A DNA stretch of 64,000 nucleotides from Bdellovibrionales bacterium (GTDB lineage Bacteria > Bdellovibrionota > Bacteriovoracia > Bacteriovoracales > Bacteriovoracaceae), in assembly GCA_018646675.1 (NCBI GenBank), contig JABGUH010000009.1:1-64000 (forward strand). The letters run 5' to 3'. The notes under the pieces were generated by a model. It was not told the DNA's origin. It saw nothing but the letters and a program-made list of their open reading frames with translations, and ran no database searches. The position numbers and the translations under genes are program-made. This document shows, one piece after another, positions 27,619-36,804 of this stretch (position 1 is the first letter of the stretch; each line of letters starts with the position of its first letter).

Positions 27619-27703
27619 GATTGATTTAGCATGATGCTAAATCAAGTCGCCGTAGGCGCCCCGCAGGGGTGACCGAGCAGGATGCGAGGGAGACAAACAG
27701 GAA
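27613..27703 (+). repeat. Dispersed repeat copy D (91-bp unit 2)
   Basis: Near-identical to 27466-27556, offset by 147 bases. The only difference seen is GCA instead of GTA in the loop of the second small hairpin (27663-27665). The core is at 27676-27696. Confidence 0.9.
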
Positions 27704-28019
27704 CAGAGTATATATATTCTTACAGATAATGCACCAGGGTATTCCAAACTAAAATAGTCAAGCCCTTTCATTACGAAAAGTGTTGGCCGTTAGGGAGGAA
27801 AGGGGCCTACAATGTGCCCTGCACGAGCTTTCAGTTACCAGTAATACCTACTGTAGATCAACGGATTTACTGAGATTGATTAGGATAATTGCTCTTTTTG
27901 AAAGTTTTTAACCTTGTGTTTTTTGTCTATATTGAACAGGTTTGAAATAGTCATAAACGATTATAGTATCAAGGGTTATCACCCCTAATAATCTTTTTCT
28001 CAAAAAAAGGAGAGATCAG
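27704..28019. other. Gene-free leader region upstream of acs
   Basis: 316 bases without a gene. It holds the presumed acs promoter, but no convincing -35/-10 pair could be fixed: TTGAAA at 27942 and TATAGT at 27962 are only 14 bases apart. AAGGAGAG at 28007-28014 is the acs ribosome site. AGGG/CCCT at 27971-27985 could form a weak hairpin. Confidence 0.5.
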
Positions 28020-29915
28020 ATGGAAAGTAGAATCAAATCATTTAGTGAGTATGAAAGTCACTATGGCAGCAGCATGCAGGAGCAGGAGTCCTATTGGGGT
28101 AAGATAGCTGAGGAGTTTGTCTGGAAGAAGAAGTGGGACAAGGTTCACAGTGGAAACTTTAACGATCTAAATATTAAGTGGTTTGAAGGTGGAAAGTTAA
28201 ATATCACTGAAAACTGCTTGGATCGTCACCTTGAGAAGCGTGGAGACAAGATTGCAGTTAACTACGAAGGCAACCAACCAGATAGCTTAAAGCACTCTAT
28301 GACCTATCGTGAACTACACGCTGAAGTGTGTAAGTTCTCTAATGTTCTAACTGACTTAGGCGTTAAAAAGGGCGATAGAGTATGCTTTTATATGGCGATG
28401 GTGCCGGAACTTTTAGTTGGTGTATTGGCAACGGCCAGAATTGGCGCCATTCACTCGGTCGTATTTGGTGGATTCTCCTCTCAGGCTTTGGCCGGAAGAA
28501 TTCAAGACTCAACTTGTAAGATCTTAGTTACCAATGATGGAACTTTCCGTGGAGGCAAGCACATTGCTCTAAAGGGAATTGCTGATGAGGCACTAAAAAA
28601 TTGTCCATCCATTGAGAAGAGCATTGTTGTTAAGCGCTCTTTTCAACCAGTTGAGATGAAAGAGGGGCGAGATATTTGGTGGCATGATCAGATTCGTGAT
28701 GCTTCACCCAAATTTGATGCGGTCGAGATGGACGCTGAAGATCCACTCTTCATTCTCTATACTTCAGGCTCAACAGGGCAACCGAAAGGTCTGGTTCATA
28801 CCTGTGGTGGCTATATGGTATATGCCTCTCAGACCTTTAAAAATGTATTTCAAGTAGAGCAGGATGATACGTACTGGTGTACAGCGGATATTGGTTGGAT
28901 TACTGGCCATACCTATATTACCTATGGGCCACTATTAAATGGTGTTTCAACCTTGATGTTTGAAGGAGTTCCAACCTATCCAGATGCTGGACGTTTTTGG
29001 GAGTTGATTGAAAAGTATGGTGTTACTCATCTTTATACCGCACCAACTGCTATTCGTGCACTAATGGCCAAAGGAACTGACCTGGTTAACAAGCGAAATC
29101 TTAGTAGCCTGAAGGTGCTAGGATCGGTTGGAGAGCCAATCAACGAAGAGGCTTGGGAGTGGTATAATAAGAATATCGGTAAAGAGAATTGTCCGATAGT
29201 TGATACTTGGTGGCAGACGGAGACTGGTGGAATCATGATTACTCCACTGGCCGGCATTACCAAGACTAAACCAACTTTTGCTACCCTTCCATTTCCAGGT
29301 GTTGAGCCAGTATTAATGGATGAGAATGGAAAAGAGTACCAAGGCAATGGCGTCTCCGGTAACTTATGCCTTAAACGTTCATGGCCAGGAATTGCTAGAA
29401 CCATCTACGGAGATCATGAGCGTTATAAGCAGACCTATTTTTCTACCTACCCAGGATACTACTTTACCGGCGACGGCTGTCTGCGTGATGAGGATGGTTA
29501 CTACCGAATCACTGGACGAGTAGATGATGTTATGAATGTATCTGGCCATCGGATTGGAACAGCAGAAGTGGAAGATGCGATTAATATGCATGATAATGTC
29601 GTTGAGTCAGCTATTGTTGGTTACCCTCATGAGATTAAGGGCCAAGGCATCTACGCCTATATCATCTGTCAGGAGACTCCTAAGGATGAGGCACTATTCA
29701 AAAAAGAGGTACTTGGTAAGGTTATTGAGGTAATTGGCCCGATTGCCAAGCCTGATAAGATGCAAGTTGTCTCCGGTCTGCCCAAGACACGTTCTGGTAA
29801 GATCATGAGACGTATCTTACGTAAGATAGCTGAAGGGGATACCTCCAATCTTGGTGATACATCGACCTTGCTAAATCCTGCAATCGTTGACGAGTTGAAG
29901 GACGGAGCGATCTAG
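28020..29915 (+). CDS. acs: Acetyl-CoA synthetase (AMP-forming)
   Basis: Converts acetate, ATP and CoA to acetyl-CoA, AMP and PPi. The 631 residues match the family. Motifs: YTSGSTGQPKG (P-loop-like, around residue 250), DTWWQTETGG, YFTGDGCLRDEDGYYRITGR and C-terminal P-K-T-R-S-G-K594, whose Lys is the one acetylated in regulated Acs enzymes. AAGGAGAG precedes the ATG. It is monocistronic and closed by a strong terminator. With sucCD and sdh nearby it supports growth on acetate. Confidence 0.97.
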   Translation: MESRIKSFSEYESHYGSSMQEQESYWGKIAEEFVWKKKWDKVHSGNFNDLNIKWFEGGKLNITENCLDRHLEKRGDKIAVNYEGNQPDSLKHSMTYRELHAEVCKFSNVLTDLGVKKGDRVCFYMAMVPELLVGVLATARIGAIHSVVFGGFSSQALAGRIQDSTCKILVTNDGTFRGGKHIALKGIADEALKNCPSIEKSIVVKRSFQPVEMKEGRDIWWHDQIRDASPKFDAVEMDAEDPLFILYTSGSTGQPKGLVHTCGGYMVYASQTFKNVFQVEQDDTYWCTADIGWITGHTYITYGPLLNGVSTLMFEGVPTYPDAGRFWELIEKYGVTHLYTAPTAIRALMAKGTDLVNKRNLSSLKVLGSVGEPINEEAWEWYNKNIGKENCPIVDTWWQTETGGIMITPLAGITKTKPTFATLPFPGVEPVLMDENGKEYQGNGVSGNLCLKRSWPGIARTIYGDHERYKQTYFSTYPGYYFTGDGCLRDEDGYYRITGRVDDVMNVSGHRIGTAEVEDAINMHDNVVESAIVGYPHEIKGQGIYAYIICQETPKDEALFKKEVLGKVIEVIGPIAKPDKMQVVSGLPKTRSGKIMRRILRKIAEGDTSNLGDTSTLLNPAIVDELKDGAI

Positions 29916-29946
29916 TTTACAACTTTTTATTTTTAGACTGCTTTTG

Positions 29947-29976
29947 GGGGCCACAGAGATGTGGCCCCTTTTTTTT
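29947..29976 (+). terminator. Rho-independent terminator of acs
   Basis: GGGGCCAC at 29947-29954 pairs with GTGGCCCC at 29961-29968 over a six-base loop and is followed by eight T. Confidence 0.95.
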
Positions 29977-29992
29977 ATTAATTTAAATATAA

Positions 29993-30583
29993 TTAGGAAC
30001 CGCTGGCGCCACCGCCAGAGAGGTAGATCCAATAGATGAGCGGAATGATTATTCCGGCCAGTAACATTAAATGGCCACGTCGTTTAACCTTTTGGCGCAA
30101 CCCACGGGCCATAAACAGTCCAGAGATAGCAAGAAAAATTAACAGCACCGCATAGATATCTGATAGGTAGACCCAGTAGATTCCTGCACGGTTAAGGTGT
30201 AGTTGATTTAAGGGAAATAGTAGGGGCCGCTTAACCACCTGCTCTAAATTGGCCACACCACTTTTGATATTTAGCTCGACTCGTGTATTGGGAAAAAAGA
30301 TAATTCTCTCACTAGGGGAGGGTGAGTGAACATGGCGCAACTTCTCTGTAATCACCAAGCTCTGTTTAATATGTTGGACCCACTGTTCATCACTGGCACT
30401 GGGGGCGAGTTGGTCGACTCTCTTTTGAACATGGGTAATCTTATAGTTGGGATTGAAGTCGTGAAGATGGTTAAGGGCGATACCAGAGATGGCAAACAGC
30501 AGGGTTAAGCCAACTAGCAGATGTCCGAAATCGCGATGAAGAGTTCGGTTTAGACGATAGATTTTTTTGCCAAGTTCGCTCAA
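29993..30583 (-). CDS. PepSY-associated membrane helix protein
   Basis: A 196-residue inner-membrane protein. N-terminal NRTLHRDFGHLLVGLTLLFA is the first helix of PepSY-TM proteins. It is followed by a periplasmic segment of about 85 residues and two C-terminal helices (AVLLIFLAISGLFMARG and LMLLAGIIIPLIYWIY). This family often accompanies iron or flavin reductase systems, but its role is not settled. The start is TTG with only a weak AAGAGC site, 11 bases after the DUF4920 gene. It is last in the sdhCAB-DUF4920-PepSY minus-strand run. Confidence 0.8.
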   Translation of the reverse strand: MSELGKKIYRLNRTLHRDFGHLLVGLTLLFAISGIALNHLHDFNPNYKITHVQKRVDQLAPSASDEQWVQHIKQSLVITEKLRHVHSPSPSERIIFFPNTRVELNIKSGVANLEQVVKRPLLFPLNQLHLNRAGIYWVYLSDIYAVLLIFLAISGLFMARGLRQKVKRRGHLMLLAGIIIPLIYWIYLSGGGASGS

Positions 30584-30594
30584 AATAGCTCTTG

Positions 30595-31050
30595 TTACTG
30601 GATCACGGCACCTTTGGCGCGCAATTGATAGATGGTCATCGGCCCTTTTACCGAAGAGGAGTCAAAATCTTTTTTCTGCTCTTTTGCTTGGTGGGCCAAG
30701 TATTTTTTAGCATGTTTTTCGGATAGATTGATCTCTTCTAAATCTCCTTGGACACATGCTTTTTTTCCGCGAGCAGTTAAAGGGAAGACCATTACTCCAT
30801 CTTTTACTTTTATTCGCAGGTCCTGGTATTTTTGGTCAGAGGCAAGAGTCATCCAGCAGCCACGCTTGGCACAGACTTTGATGACATGTCCGGTGACTAC
30901 CATTCGTTGACCAATATATTGGTCGGGACTTTTGAGGATCTTTGAGATGGGAGTTGCCTGATCGCAATTTGCGCCGATTCCAAAACTGGAGGGAGCTGCC
31001 GATAGGGTGGATGTGATTAGAAGTGTAAAAATTAGAATTAGCAGTTTCAT
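30595..31050 (-). CDS. DUF4920 family periplasmic protein
   Basis: 151 residues with signal peptide (cleavage near Ala18). The core GQRMVVTGHVIKVCAKRGCWMTL with C-x4-GCW, and the later KKACVQGDLEE, match DUF4920, an OB-fold-like periplasmic family of unknown biochemical role. The two or three Cys could bind metal or form a disulfide. AAGGAGT precedes the ATG. It sits 13 bases after sdhB and may be co-transcribed with the dehydrogenase. Confidence 0.75.
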   Translation of the reverse strand: MKLLILIFTLLITSTLSAAPSSFGIGANCDQATPISKILKSPDQYIGQRMVVTGHVIKVCAKRGCWMTLASDQKYQDLRIKVKDGVMVFPLTARGKKACVQGDLEEINLSEKHAKKYLAHQAKEQKKDFDSSSVKGPMTIYQLRAKGAVIQ

Positions 31051-31063
31051 CTTTACTCCTTAA

Positions 31064-31822
31064 TTAAAATAGCGCTGCTGACATGTACTCACGATTTAGA
31101 CGGGCAATATTGGTAATCTTGATCCCTTTGGGACAGACCGCTTCGCACTCCTTCTCATTGGTGCAGTTACCAAAACCTAACTCATCCATCTTCTTGACCA
31201 TGTTTAAGACTCGATCTCTACGTTCAACCTGTCCTTGGGGCAGTAGGGCCAGTTGTGATACTTTGGCCGAGACAAAGAGCATGGCGGAAGCGTTTTTACA
31301 GACGGCGACACAGGAGCCACAACCGACACAGGAGGCAGCATCCATCGCTAGGTCGGAGTCACACTTACAGATGGCCACGGCGCTGGCCTCGGCGGCATTT
31401 CCAGTGTTAACTGAGACAAAGCCTCCGGCCTGCATGATTGTATCCAGTGCAGTACGATCAATGATTAGATCTCGTAAGACGGGAAATGGACGGGCGCGGA
31501 ATGGCTCGATAACTACAGTATCACCTTCGCTAAATTTACGCATATGAAGTTGACAGGTGGTGGTCTCATCTTCTGGGCCATGGGGACGGCCATTAATCAT
31601 CAAGGAGCACATGCCACAGATGCCTTCACGACAGTCATGATCAAATGCCACTGGATCATCACCTTTCGCAATGAGCTCCTCATTGAGTTGATCCATCATC
31701 TCTAAAAAGGAGCTATCAGGTGAGACATCTTTCAGTTGGTAGTCAACCATCTTGCCTTCTGCATCCTTAGATTTTTGGCGCCAAACTTTCAAGTTTAAAG
31801 TCATGTTTTTGCTACTGCTCAT
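31064..31822 (-). CDS. sdhB: Succinate dehydrogenase/fumarate reductase iron-sulfur subunit
   Basis: Electron-transfer subunit of complex II, 252 residues. Cysteine ligands are all present: C64, C69, C72 and C90 for the 2Fe-2S cluster; C165, C168, C171 and C175 for the 4Fe-4S part; and C220, C226, C230 for the remaining cluster ligands. The pattern matches the subunit found with five-helix (class B) anchors. GAGGT lies before the ATG. It follows sdhA by 34 bases. Direction (succinate oxidation or fumarate reduction) cannot be read from sequence, but sucCD and acs favour an oxidative TCA cycle. Confidence 0.95.
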   Translation of the reverse strand: MSSSKNMTLNLKVWRQKSKDAEGKMVDYQLKDVSPDSSFLEMMDQLNEELIAKGDDPVAFDHDCREGICGMCSLMINGRPHGPEDETTTCQLHMRKFSEGDTVVIEPFRARPFPVLRDLIIDRTALDTIMQAGGFVSVNTGNAAEASAVAICKCDSDLAMDAASCVGCGSCVAVCKNASAMLFVSAKVSQLALLPQGQVERRDRVLNMVKKMDELGFGNCTNEKECEAVCPKGIKITNIARLNREYMSAALF

Positions 31823-31856
31823 AATCGATACCTCATTAGGCTTAACTCTTTAAAAT

Positions 31857-33782
31857 TTACTTGTAGCTACGTTGACTTAGAGGAACGTACTCAAATTTTA
31901 GCTCCTCAAGATGCTTGGTGGGCTTTTTGCCTTCACCCTTGTATTCCCAAGCAGCAACGTGGGCGAACTTCTTGTCATCTCTTAGCGCCTCATTTTCGTC
32001 CGTTTGGGACTCATCACGGAAGTGGCCACCGCAGGACTCTACTCGCTCCAGTGCATCTCTGGCCATTAGCTCCCCTAGCTCTAAAAAGTCTGCTACTCGG
32101 CAAGCTTTCTCTAGTTCAATGTTCAGCTCTTCACCACTACCGGGAATTCGAACATTCTGCCAGAACTCCTCTCGAATCTTGGGAATCTCTTTTAGTGCTT
32201 TCTTTAAACCAGCTTCGTTACGGGCCATACCAACATACTCCCACATAACTTCGCCCAGTCGTTTATGAAAGTGATCAACTGTTAGTTTCCCTTTGATCGC
32301 CAGCAGTTTGTCAGTCAGCTGATTGGATATCTTTTCAGCCTCAACAAAAGCCTCATCATCAGTTGTAATCGCTTCAAACTTATTGGACGCAAAGTAGTTG
32401 CCTAAGGTGTAGGGAATGACAAAGTAGCCATCGGCCAAACCTTGCATCAGGGCCGATGCCCCCAAGCGGTTAGCACCGTGATCAGAGAAGTTAGCTTCTC
32501 CGAGTATAAATAGACCTTCAACTGTACTCATTAGATTGTAATCAACCCAGAGACCTCCCATGGTGTAGTGGATTGCCGGATAGATACGCATGGGAACCTG
32601 ATAGGGATCTTCGTCGGTAATTCGCTCATACATATCAAATAGGTTGCCATATTTTGCTTTAACTGTTTCTAACCCATCACGCTTAATCGCATCTCTAAAA
32701 TCTAGGTTGACTGCTAGACCGGTCTCTCCAACTCCTTTATCCTCGTCACACTGATTTTTTGCGTTACGGCTGGCAACATCTCTTGGAACTAAGTTACCAA
32801 AGCTGGGATAGATTCGCTCCAGATAGTAGTCTCGCTCCTCTTCTGGGATCTGACTGGGATGTCGCTTGTCATTTGTTTTTTTAGGAACCCATACTCGGCC
32901 ATCGTTTCTTAAGGACTCACTCATTAGAGTTAGTTTAGATTGAGACTCTCCATGACGGGGAATACAGGTGGGATGAATCTGGGTAAAACAGGGATTGGCA
33001 AAAAAGGCTCCCTTTTTGTAGGCACGATAGACGGCACTGCCATTCGATGACATGGCATTGGTCGAGAGGTAGTAGGCGTTGCCGTAGCCACCGGTGGCCA
33101 GGATAACTGCATCTGCCATATGACGAGTGATTTTACCTGTGACCAAGTCACGAGCAATAATCCCCCGTGCTTTACCATTAATAATAACTAGATCAACCAT
33201 CTCTTTGCGTACATGCAGCTTGATCTTATCTTTTCCAACTTCTTTCATCATCGCCGAGTAGGCGCCAAGTAGTAGTTGCTGCCCAGTCTGGCCGCGAGCA
33301 TAGAAGGTACGGCTGACCTGGGCCCCTCCGAAGGAGCGGTTATCCAACATTCCACTATAGTCGCGACCAAAGGGGATGCCTTGGGCGACACACTGATCAA
33401 TAATGCTATTTGAGACTTGGGCCAGACGGTAGACGTTCGCCTCACGAGAGCGGTAATCGCCACCTTTTACCGTATCATAGAAGAGGCGCCAGACCGAATC
33501 TCCATCGTTGGGATAGTTCTTGGCGGCGTTGATTCCCCCTTGAGCGGCGATAGAGTGGGCGCGACGAGCAGAGTCTTGAATACAGAATGCCTCCACTCGA
33601 TAACCGAGTTCGGCAAGAGAGGCGGCAGCAGAGCCACCGGCCAGACCTGTTCCGACAACGATGGCGGAGTATTTACGTTTGTTCGCCGGGTTGACCAGCT
33701 TCATTTCGAAGCGATGTTTGTCCCACATCTCCTGAATAGGGCCAGAGGGAATTTTGGCATCTAGTTTTTTTGAAGTGGTCAT
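31857..33782 (-). CDS. sdhA: Succinate dehydrogenase/fumarate reductase flavoprotein subunit
   Basis: Catalytic FAD subunit, 641 residues. [10 protein letters not shown] is the dinucleotide-binding loop, His76 in [11 protein letters not shown] is the covalent FAD site, and [14 protein letters not shown] carries the active-site Arg. The start is ATG 33782, sharing one base with the sdhC stop and preceded by GGAGGG. A longer frame begins at 33824 inside sdhC but lacks a ribosome site and adds 14 unconserved residues. Confidence 0.96.
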   Translation of the reverse strand: MTTSKKLDAKIPSGPIQEMWDKHRFEMKLVNPANKRKYSAIVVGTGLAGGSAAASLAELGYRVEAFCIQDSARRAHSIAAQGGINAAKNYPNDGDSVWRLFYDTVKGGDYRSREANVYRLAQVSNSIIDQCVAQGIPFGRDYSGMLDNRSFGGAQVSRTFYARGQTGQQLLLGAYSAMMKEVGKDKIKLHVRKEMVDLVIINGKARGIIARDLVTGKITRHMADAVILATGGYGNAYYLSTNAMSSNGSAVYRAYKKGAFFANPCFTQIHPTCIPRHGESQSKLTLMSESLRNDGRVWVPKKTNDKRHPSQIPEEERDYYLERIYPSFGNLVPRDVASRNAKNQCDEDKGVGETGLAVNLDFRDAIKRDGLETVKAKYGNLFDMYERITDEDPYQVPMRIYPAIHYTMGGLWVDYNLMSTVEGLFILGEANFSDHGANRLGASALMQGLADGYFVIPYTLGNYFASNKFEAITTDDEAFVEAEKISNQLTDKLLAIKGKLTVDHFHKRLGEVMWEYVGMARNEAGLKKALKEIPKIREEFWQNVRIPGSGEELNIELEKACRVADFLELGELMARDALERVESCGGHFRDESQTDENEALRDDKKFAHVAAWEYKGEGKKPTKHLEELKFEYVPLSQRSYK

Positions 33783-34474
33783 TAGTGTGTCCCTCCAGCG
33801 ATATAGGGTGATAGGTAGACCCAAACTGGGATGAAGGAGTAGCCCACTGCGATTACAATTGCATAGAGCAGAGAGATTTTTTTAATCAAACCAAAATAGT
33901 TAGGATGGTCAAACCCTAAAGATTGAAAGGCAGACCAAAAACCATGAGATAGATGGAAGCCAGTTAACACCATGGTGGCCACATAGATAGCAACATGTAG
34001 TGGGAGCTGAAAGAACTCAATTACTAAGCGGTGCAGATCACGCATCTCAACACCATCATAGGTGGCGTAGTAGAGGGCCCCATATTTAAAATGTATTAGG
34101 TGAAGTACCAAAAAAATTAGAATTAAAATTCCGGTGTAGGGCATCGTCGACGATGCCCAGGTTGCGCCGCGGCCGGAAAGCTTACGCACATAGTATTTTT
34201 GGGGTCGAGCTTGTCGATTCTCCAAGGTCAGCTTGATCGCTAAGCTGATGTGGGTAAGAAAAATCAAAATGAGGATCGCCTCCGCTCCATAGATCAGTGG
34301 ATTGGTAGTCAGTTTATGGGCGTATGCATTAAAGAGCGCCGGATCGATCAACAAAAGGTAGTTGCCAATCAGGTGGACTAAAAGGAAGCCCGATAGCATT
34401 AGGCCGGTAATTGCCATAATATACTTTCGACCGACAGAGGAGGTGAAAATGGAGTGGCAGCAAGTAGGACTCAT
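33782..34474 (-). CDS. sdhC: Succinate dehydrogenase cytochrome b558-type membrane anchor
   Basis: 230 residues with five hydrophobic helices, the single-polypeptide class B anchor that binds two hemes. Candidate axial histidines lie in [29 protein letters not shown] and [11 protein letters not shown] 34474 is chosen over an upstream ATG at 34507 because AGGAG lies 10 bases before it and the family starts there. It is first in the sdhCAB operon. Confidence 0.9.
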   Translation of the reverse strand: MSPTCCHSIFTSSVGRKYIMAITGLMLSGFLLVHLIGNYLLLIDPALFNAYAHKLTTNPLIYGAEAILILIFLTHISLAIKLTLENRQARPQKYYVRKLSGRGATWASSTMPYTGILILIFLVLHLIHFKYGALYYATYDGVEMRDLHRLVIEFFQLPLHVAIYVATMVLTGFHLSHGFWSAFQSLGFDHPNYFGLIKKISLLYAIVIAVGYSFIPVWVYLSPYIAGGTH

Positions 34475-34885
34475 CGTGATTAGACTCCTAAAAAAAGGTG
34501 AACGCACTGTTCATCAAATATTAAAATATTACAATTTGAGTGTCGCCCAAGTACACCAAATTTGAGGGGAATATGTCAAGGTCTGGAGACGTTTTTGCGG
34601 GGTGGTTGTGTCAAAGAAGTGGCGCGCTTTACGCGGCGAGGCAGTCATGCTTTTGACAAGAAAGGGGAGTGGGTTACCGGTTATAAGCGAGTTAGCAACT
34701 ATGAAAGTTGGTACGATGGTTGCAGTATAAATTGGTGTGTGTGTGAGGCCGGTCAGAAAAGGATTTTTTGGTTGGTTTCGTGAATGTCTCTGAAAAAGGC
34801 TCAGATGTATAATCTCTGAGCCTTTTTTTTATCCCAAAAGCTTAATCACCTAACTCTTTCTCTACATTTTTGTTAACCTATTGAT
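34475..34885. other. Intergenic region holding a possible small structured transcript
   Basis: 411 bases between divergent sdhC and the GYF gene. Besides promoter space it contains 34562-34790, with several local inverted repeats (GTCAAA with TTTTGAC at 34609 and 34651; CAACT/AGTTG at 34698-34712), ending in a strong plus-strand terminator that no recognised gene uses. A 73-codon TTG-started frame (34562-34783) overlaps it but has no ribosome site and no family. Confidence 0.45.
34793..34830 (+). terminator. Strong hairpin terminator upstream of the GYF gene
   Basis: AAAAAGGCTCAGA at 34793-34805 pairs perfectly with TCTGAGCCTTTTT at 34815-34827. The loop is nine bases and eight T follow the GC-rich part. 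It lies between divergent genes, so it must end a plus-strand RNA made inside the gap or act as an attenuator. Confidence 0.88.
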
Positions 34886-36442
34886 ATGAATCAAGAGATT
34901 TGTTGGTATCTGTTAGCAGCAGATTATCATTTAGGGCCTTATACCGCATCAGAGCTAGTGGAGCGTCTTCGGACTGAAGAGTCTCTTAATGGCTTTGCCT
35001 TGTGGTGTGAAGGAGACGGCCTGGAGTACCCTTGTAACTCATGGGAGGAGCTAAGGCAGGTGCGGGAATTTCGTCATCTGCTTGATCAGAAAGAGGATAG
35101 CTCTCAGAGTGGCCCACAGATAACTCTTCCACCTCTGCCAACTGTTGATCTGCATCTTGCTCCACCCAATATAGATCTCCCCCCCCTTCCCTCAATTCCA
35201 AAAGCGCAGAGTAGTGCTCCACCTCTGGACGGTAGAGATCAGTTGCCACTTCCCCAAGGTCTACCCCATAGTTCAGTGGAGTTGGTCTCTAAAGAGGATA
35301 TAAAAGATGATATAGATGTAGCGCAACCAAGTGAGGATAAACTTCAGGTCGAGGAGGAGGAGCAAGCTAAAAAGAAGGTTGTCAAAAAAAAGAAGAAGGT
35401 TGTCAAAAAGAAGAAGGTTGCCAAGAAGAAAAAAAAGGCCAGTAAAAAAGAGAAGAGTTATAAAAGTGATGAAGAGGAAAAAAAGGTTCAGCCTGAAGAG
35501 TTAGCAGCGGCTTCTGGCGGGCGGTTACAACAGGGGATTTTGCTGTTTAAAAAGTTTTATCCGTTAGGAGTTAAGATTCTTGGCGCGACGATTGTGATCA
35601 TAGCAATTGCTTACGGGACGATGAGATATTTTAGCTATAACTCTCAAATAGAGCGGGATGAGCGTTGGGCCCAATTTGCTCTTTTGCAAGAGCAGAGATC
35701 ACAGGAACACTGGAAGAGTTATTCCAAGCTGATGACTACTAAAAATCGTGAGCATAAACGTCAAACTCATATTGATAATCAGATCGGTCAGTTACTAGTT
35801 AAGAGCACTTTAGAGGAAGAGCGTGCCGCAGATTTGGAACAGGTGCAGGGGGCCCGTTTTGCCAAGGTGATAGTTGGGTCAGTGCGAGAGCGTTTGGAGA
35901 CTTACATTACACTAGAAGCGATGTTGATTAAGTTAGAGCTAATGGTGAAGGAGATTGTCCAACCGCCACTACCTGCTAACCCCCCTCAAAATAAAGGTAA
36001 GGATACGGTTAAGGATAAAGAGAAAAATAGTGGTCAAGTGAAGAAAAGTGATAGTGAGGATCAGCTAACAACAAGTGTAACTCTCTATGCCAAGCAGTAT
36101 GCAGATCAGATGGCGCCGATCTTACAACACCTGATCGTGACTAATTTACAACGCTATAATAAACTAAACTCTGTGGAGCGCCGTAGTGCCAAGGGGCGAG
36201 CTTTTTCACATATTGCTAAGTTTGGTAAGAGGATTGCTGCCTTCGCAGGAGAGTTGGTCAACAGAATTCGCCTAATCAAACCGAAAGGGCCGAAGGTGCG
36301 AGCACTATTTTTGCGTCAGTTGGCCAAGGAGTTTATTTTCTACCGAGCGGAGAGCAAAAAAAGGATTGTCCACTATCAGCAACTGCTAGCTCGCCAGCAG
36401 AGAAAAAATAAAGAGCAGCAGCAGACGGAGGCCAAGAGATGA
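34886..36442 (+). CDS. GYF-domain membrane protein with Pro-rich and Lys-rich linkers
   Basis: 518 residues. Residues 1-60 form a GYF_2-type domain (W7-Y8, G17-P-Y-T, ELRQ), a fold that binds proline-rich peptides. It is followed by a Pro-rich stretch (about 75-130), an acidic region, a long Lys/Val/Ala tract (about 162-192), a transmembrane helix (about 228-250) and a large helical C-terminal region outside the membrane. The layout suggests a cytoplasmic sensor or tether linked to a periplasmic coiled domain. No Shine-Dalgarno is seen. The stop overlaps the next gene by 4 bases. Confidence 0.7.
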   Translation: MNQEICWYLLAADYHLGPYTASELVERLRTEESLNGFALWCEGDGLEYPCNSWEELRQVREFRHLLDQKEDSSQSGPQITLPPLPTVDLHLAPPNIDLPPLPSIPKAQSSAPPLDGRDQLPLPQGLPHSSVELVSKEDIKDDIDVAQPSEDKLQVEEEEQAKKKVVKKKKKVVKKKKVAKKKKKASKKEKSYKSDEEEKKVQPEELAAASGGRLQQGILLFKKFYPLGVKILGATIVIIAIAYGTMRYFSYNSQIERDERWAQFALLQEQRSQEHWKSYSKLMTTKNREHKRQTHIDNQIGQLLVKSTLEEERAADLEQVQGARFAKVIVGSVRERLETYITLEAMLIKLELMVKEIVQPPLPANPPQNKGKDTVKDKEKNSGQVKKSDSEDQLTTSVTLYAKQYADQMAPILQHLIVTNLQRYNKLNSVERRSAKGRAFSHIAKFGKRIAAFAGELVNRIRLIKPKGPKVRALFLRQLAKEFIFYRAESKKRIVHYQQLLARQQRKNKEQQQTEAKR

Positions 36443-36804
36443 GGATCAGAAAGTGGTTAGTGGGTTTGTTGATTCTAGTGTTGATCGGAGGAGTAACGAG
36501 TGCTACTGGGCGGGAGATTCTACAGTTCAACTACTATAATCAATCGAAAGGTAATCAGTCGATCGACGAAATCTTAATCCGCTTTTTACGTAAAGGGCAG
36601 CAGGTGGTTAGTAATGATAAGATGATGATCAAGATCGTTGATGCTAATCCTCACATCACTTCTTGGCAGCAGATTCCTCAAAATGAGCGAGTTCAATTAT
36701 TTATCTTTCGGGGACGGGCCAACCTAGTGCAGATTAAAAGGTATTTGATCGCCCGTCGTGAGCTGTTAGAGCTGGAGCGGCAAGATATGTCCATCGGGCG
36801 CTAG
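36439..36804 (+). CDS. Small exported or anchored protein, possibly LysM-like
   Basis: 121 residues with an N-terminal signal/anchor (residues 6-23). The remainder, with IDEILIRFLRKGQQ, then KIVDANPHITSWQQIPQNERVQLFI, follows the shape of LysM domains (start helix, NPHI, then an I-P-x-x-x-x-I-x-I strand), but the match is weak. LysM domains bind peptidoglycan. Its ATG overlaps the GYF gene stop (ATGA), so the products are made together and may form one envelope complex. Its 3' end overlaps the convergent metallo-hydrolase gene by 39 bases. Confidence 0.6.
   Translation: MRIRKWLVGLLILVLIGGVTSATGREILQFNYYNQSKGNQSIDEILIRFLRKGQQVVSNDKMMIKIVDANPHITSWQQIPQNERVQLFIFRGRANLVQIKRYLIARRELLELERQDMSIGR

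Noticed and set aside
33783..33824. SdhA start inside sdhC
   Set aside because: ATG 33782 has GGAGGG upstream and the conserved family start; the extra residues are unconserved.
34562..34783. A 73-residue coding gene with TTG start
   Set aside because: No ribosome site, no family resemblance and the frame coincides with self-complementary sequence; kept only as an alternative to a small RNA.
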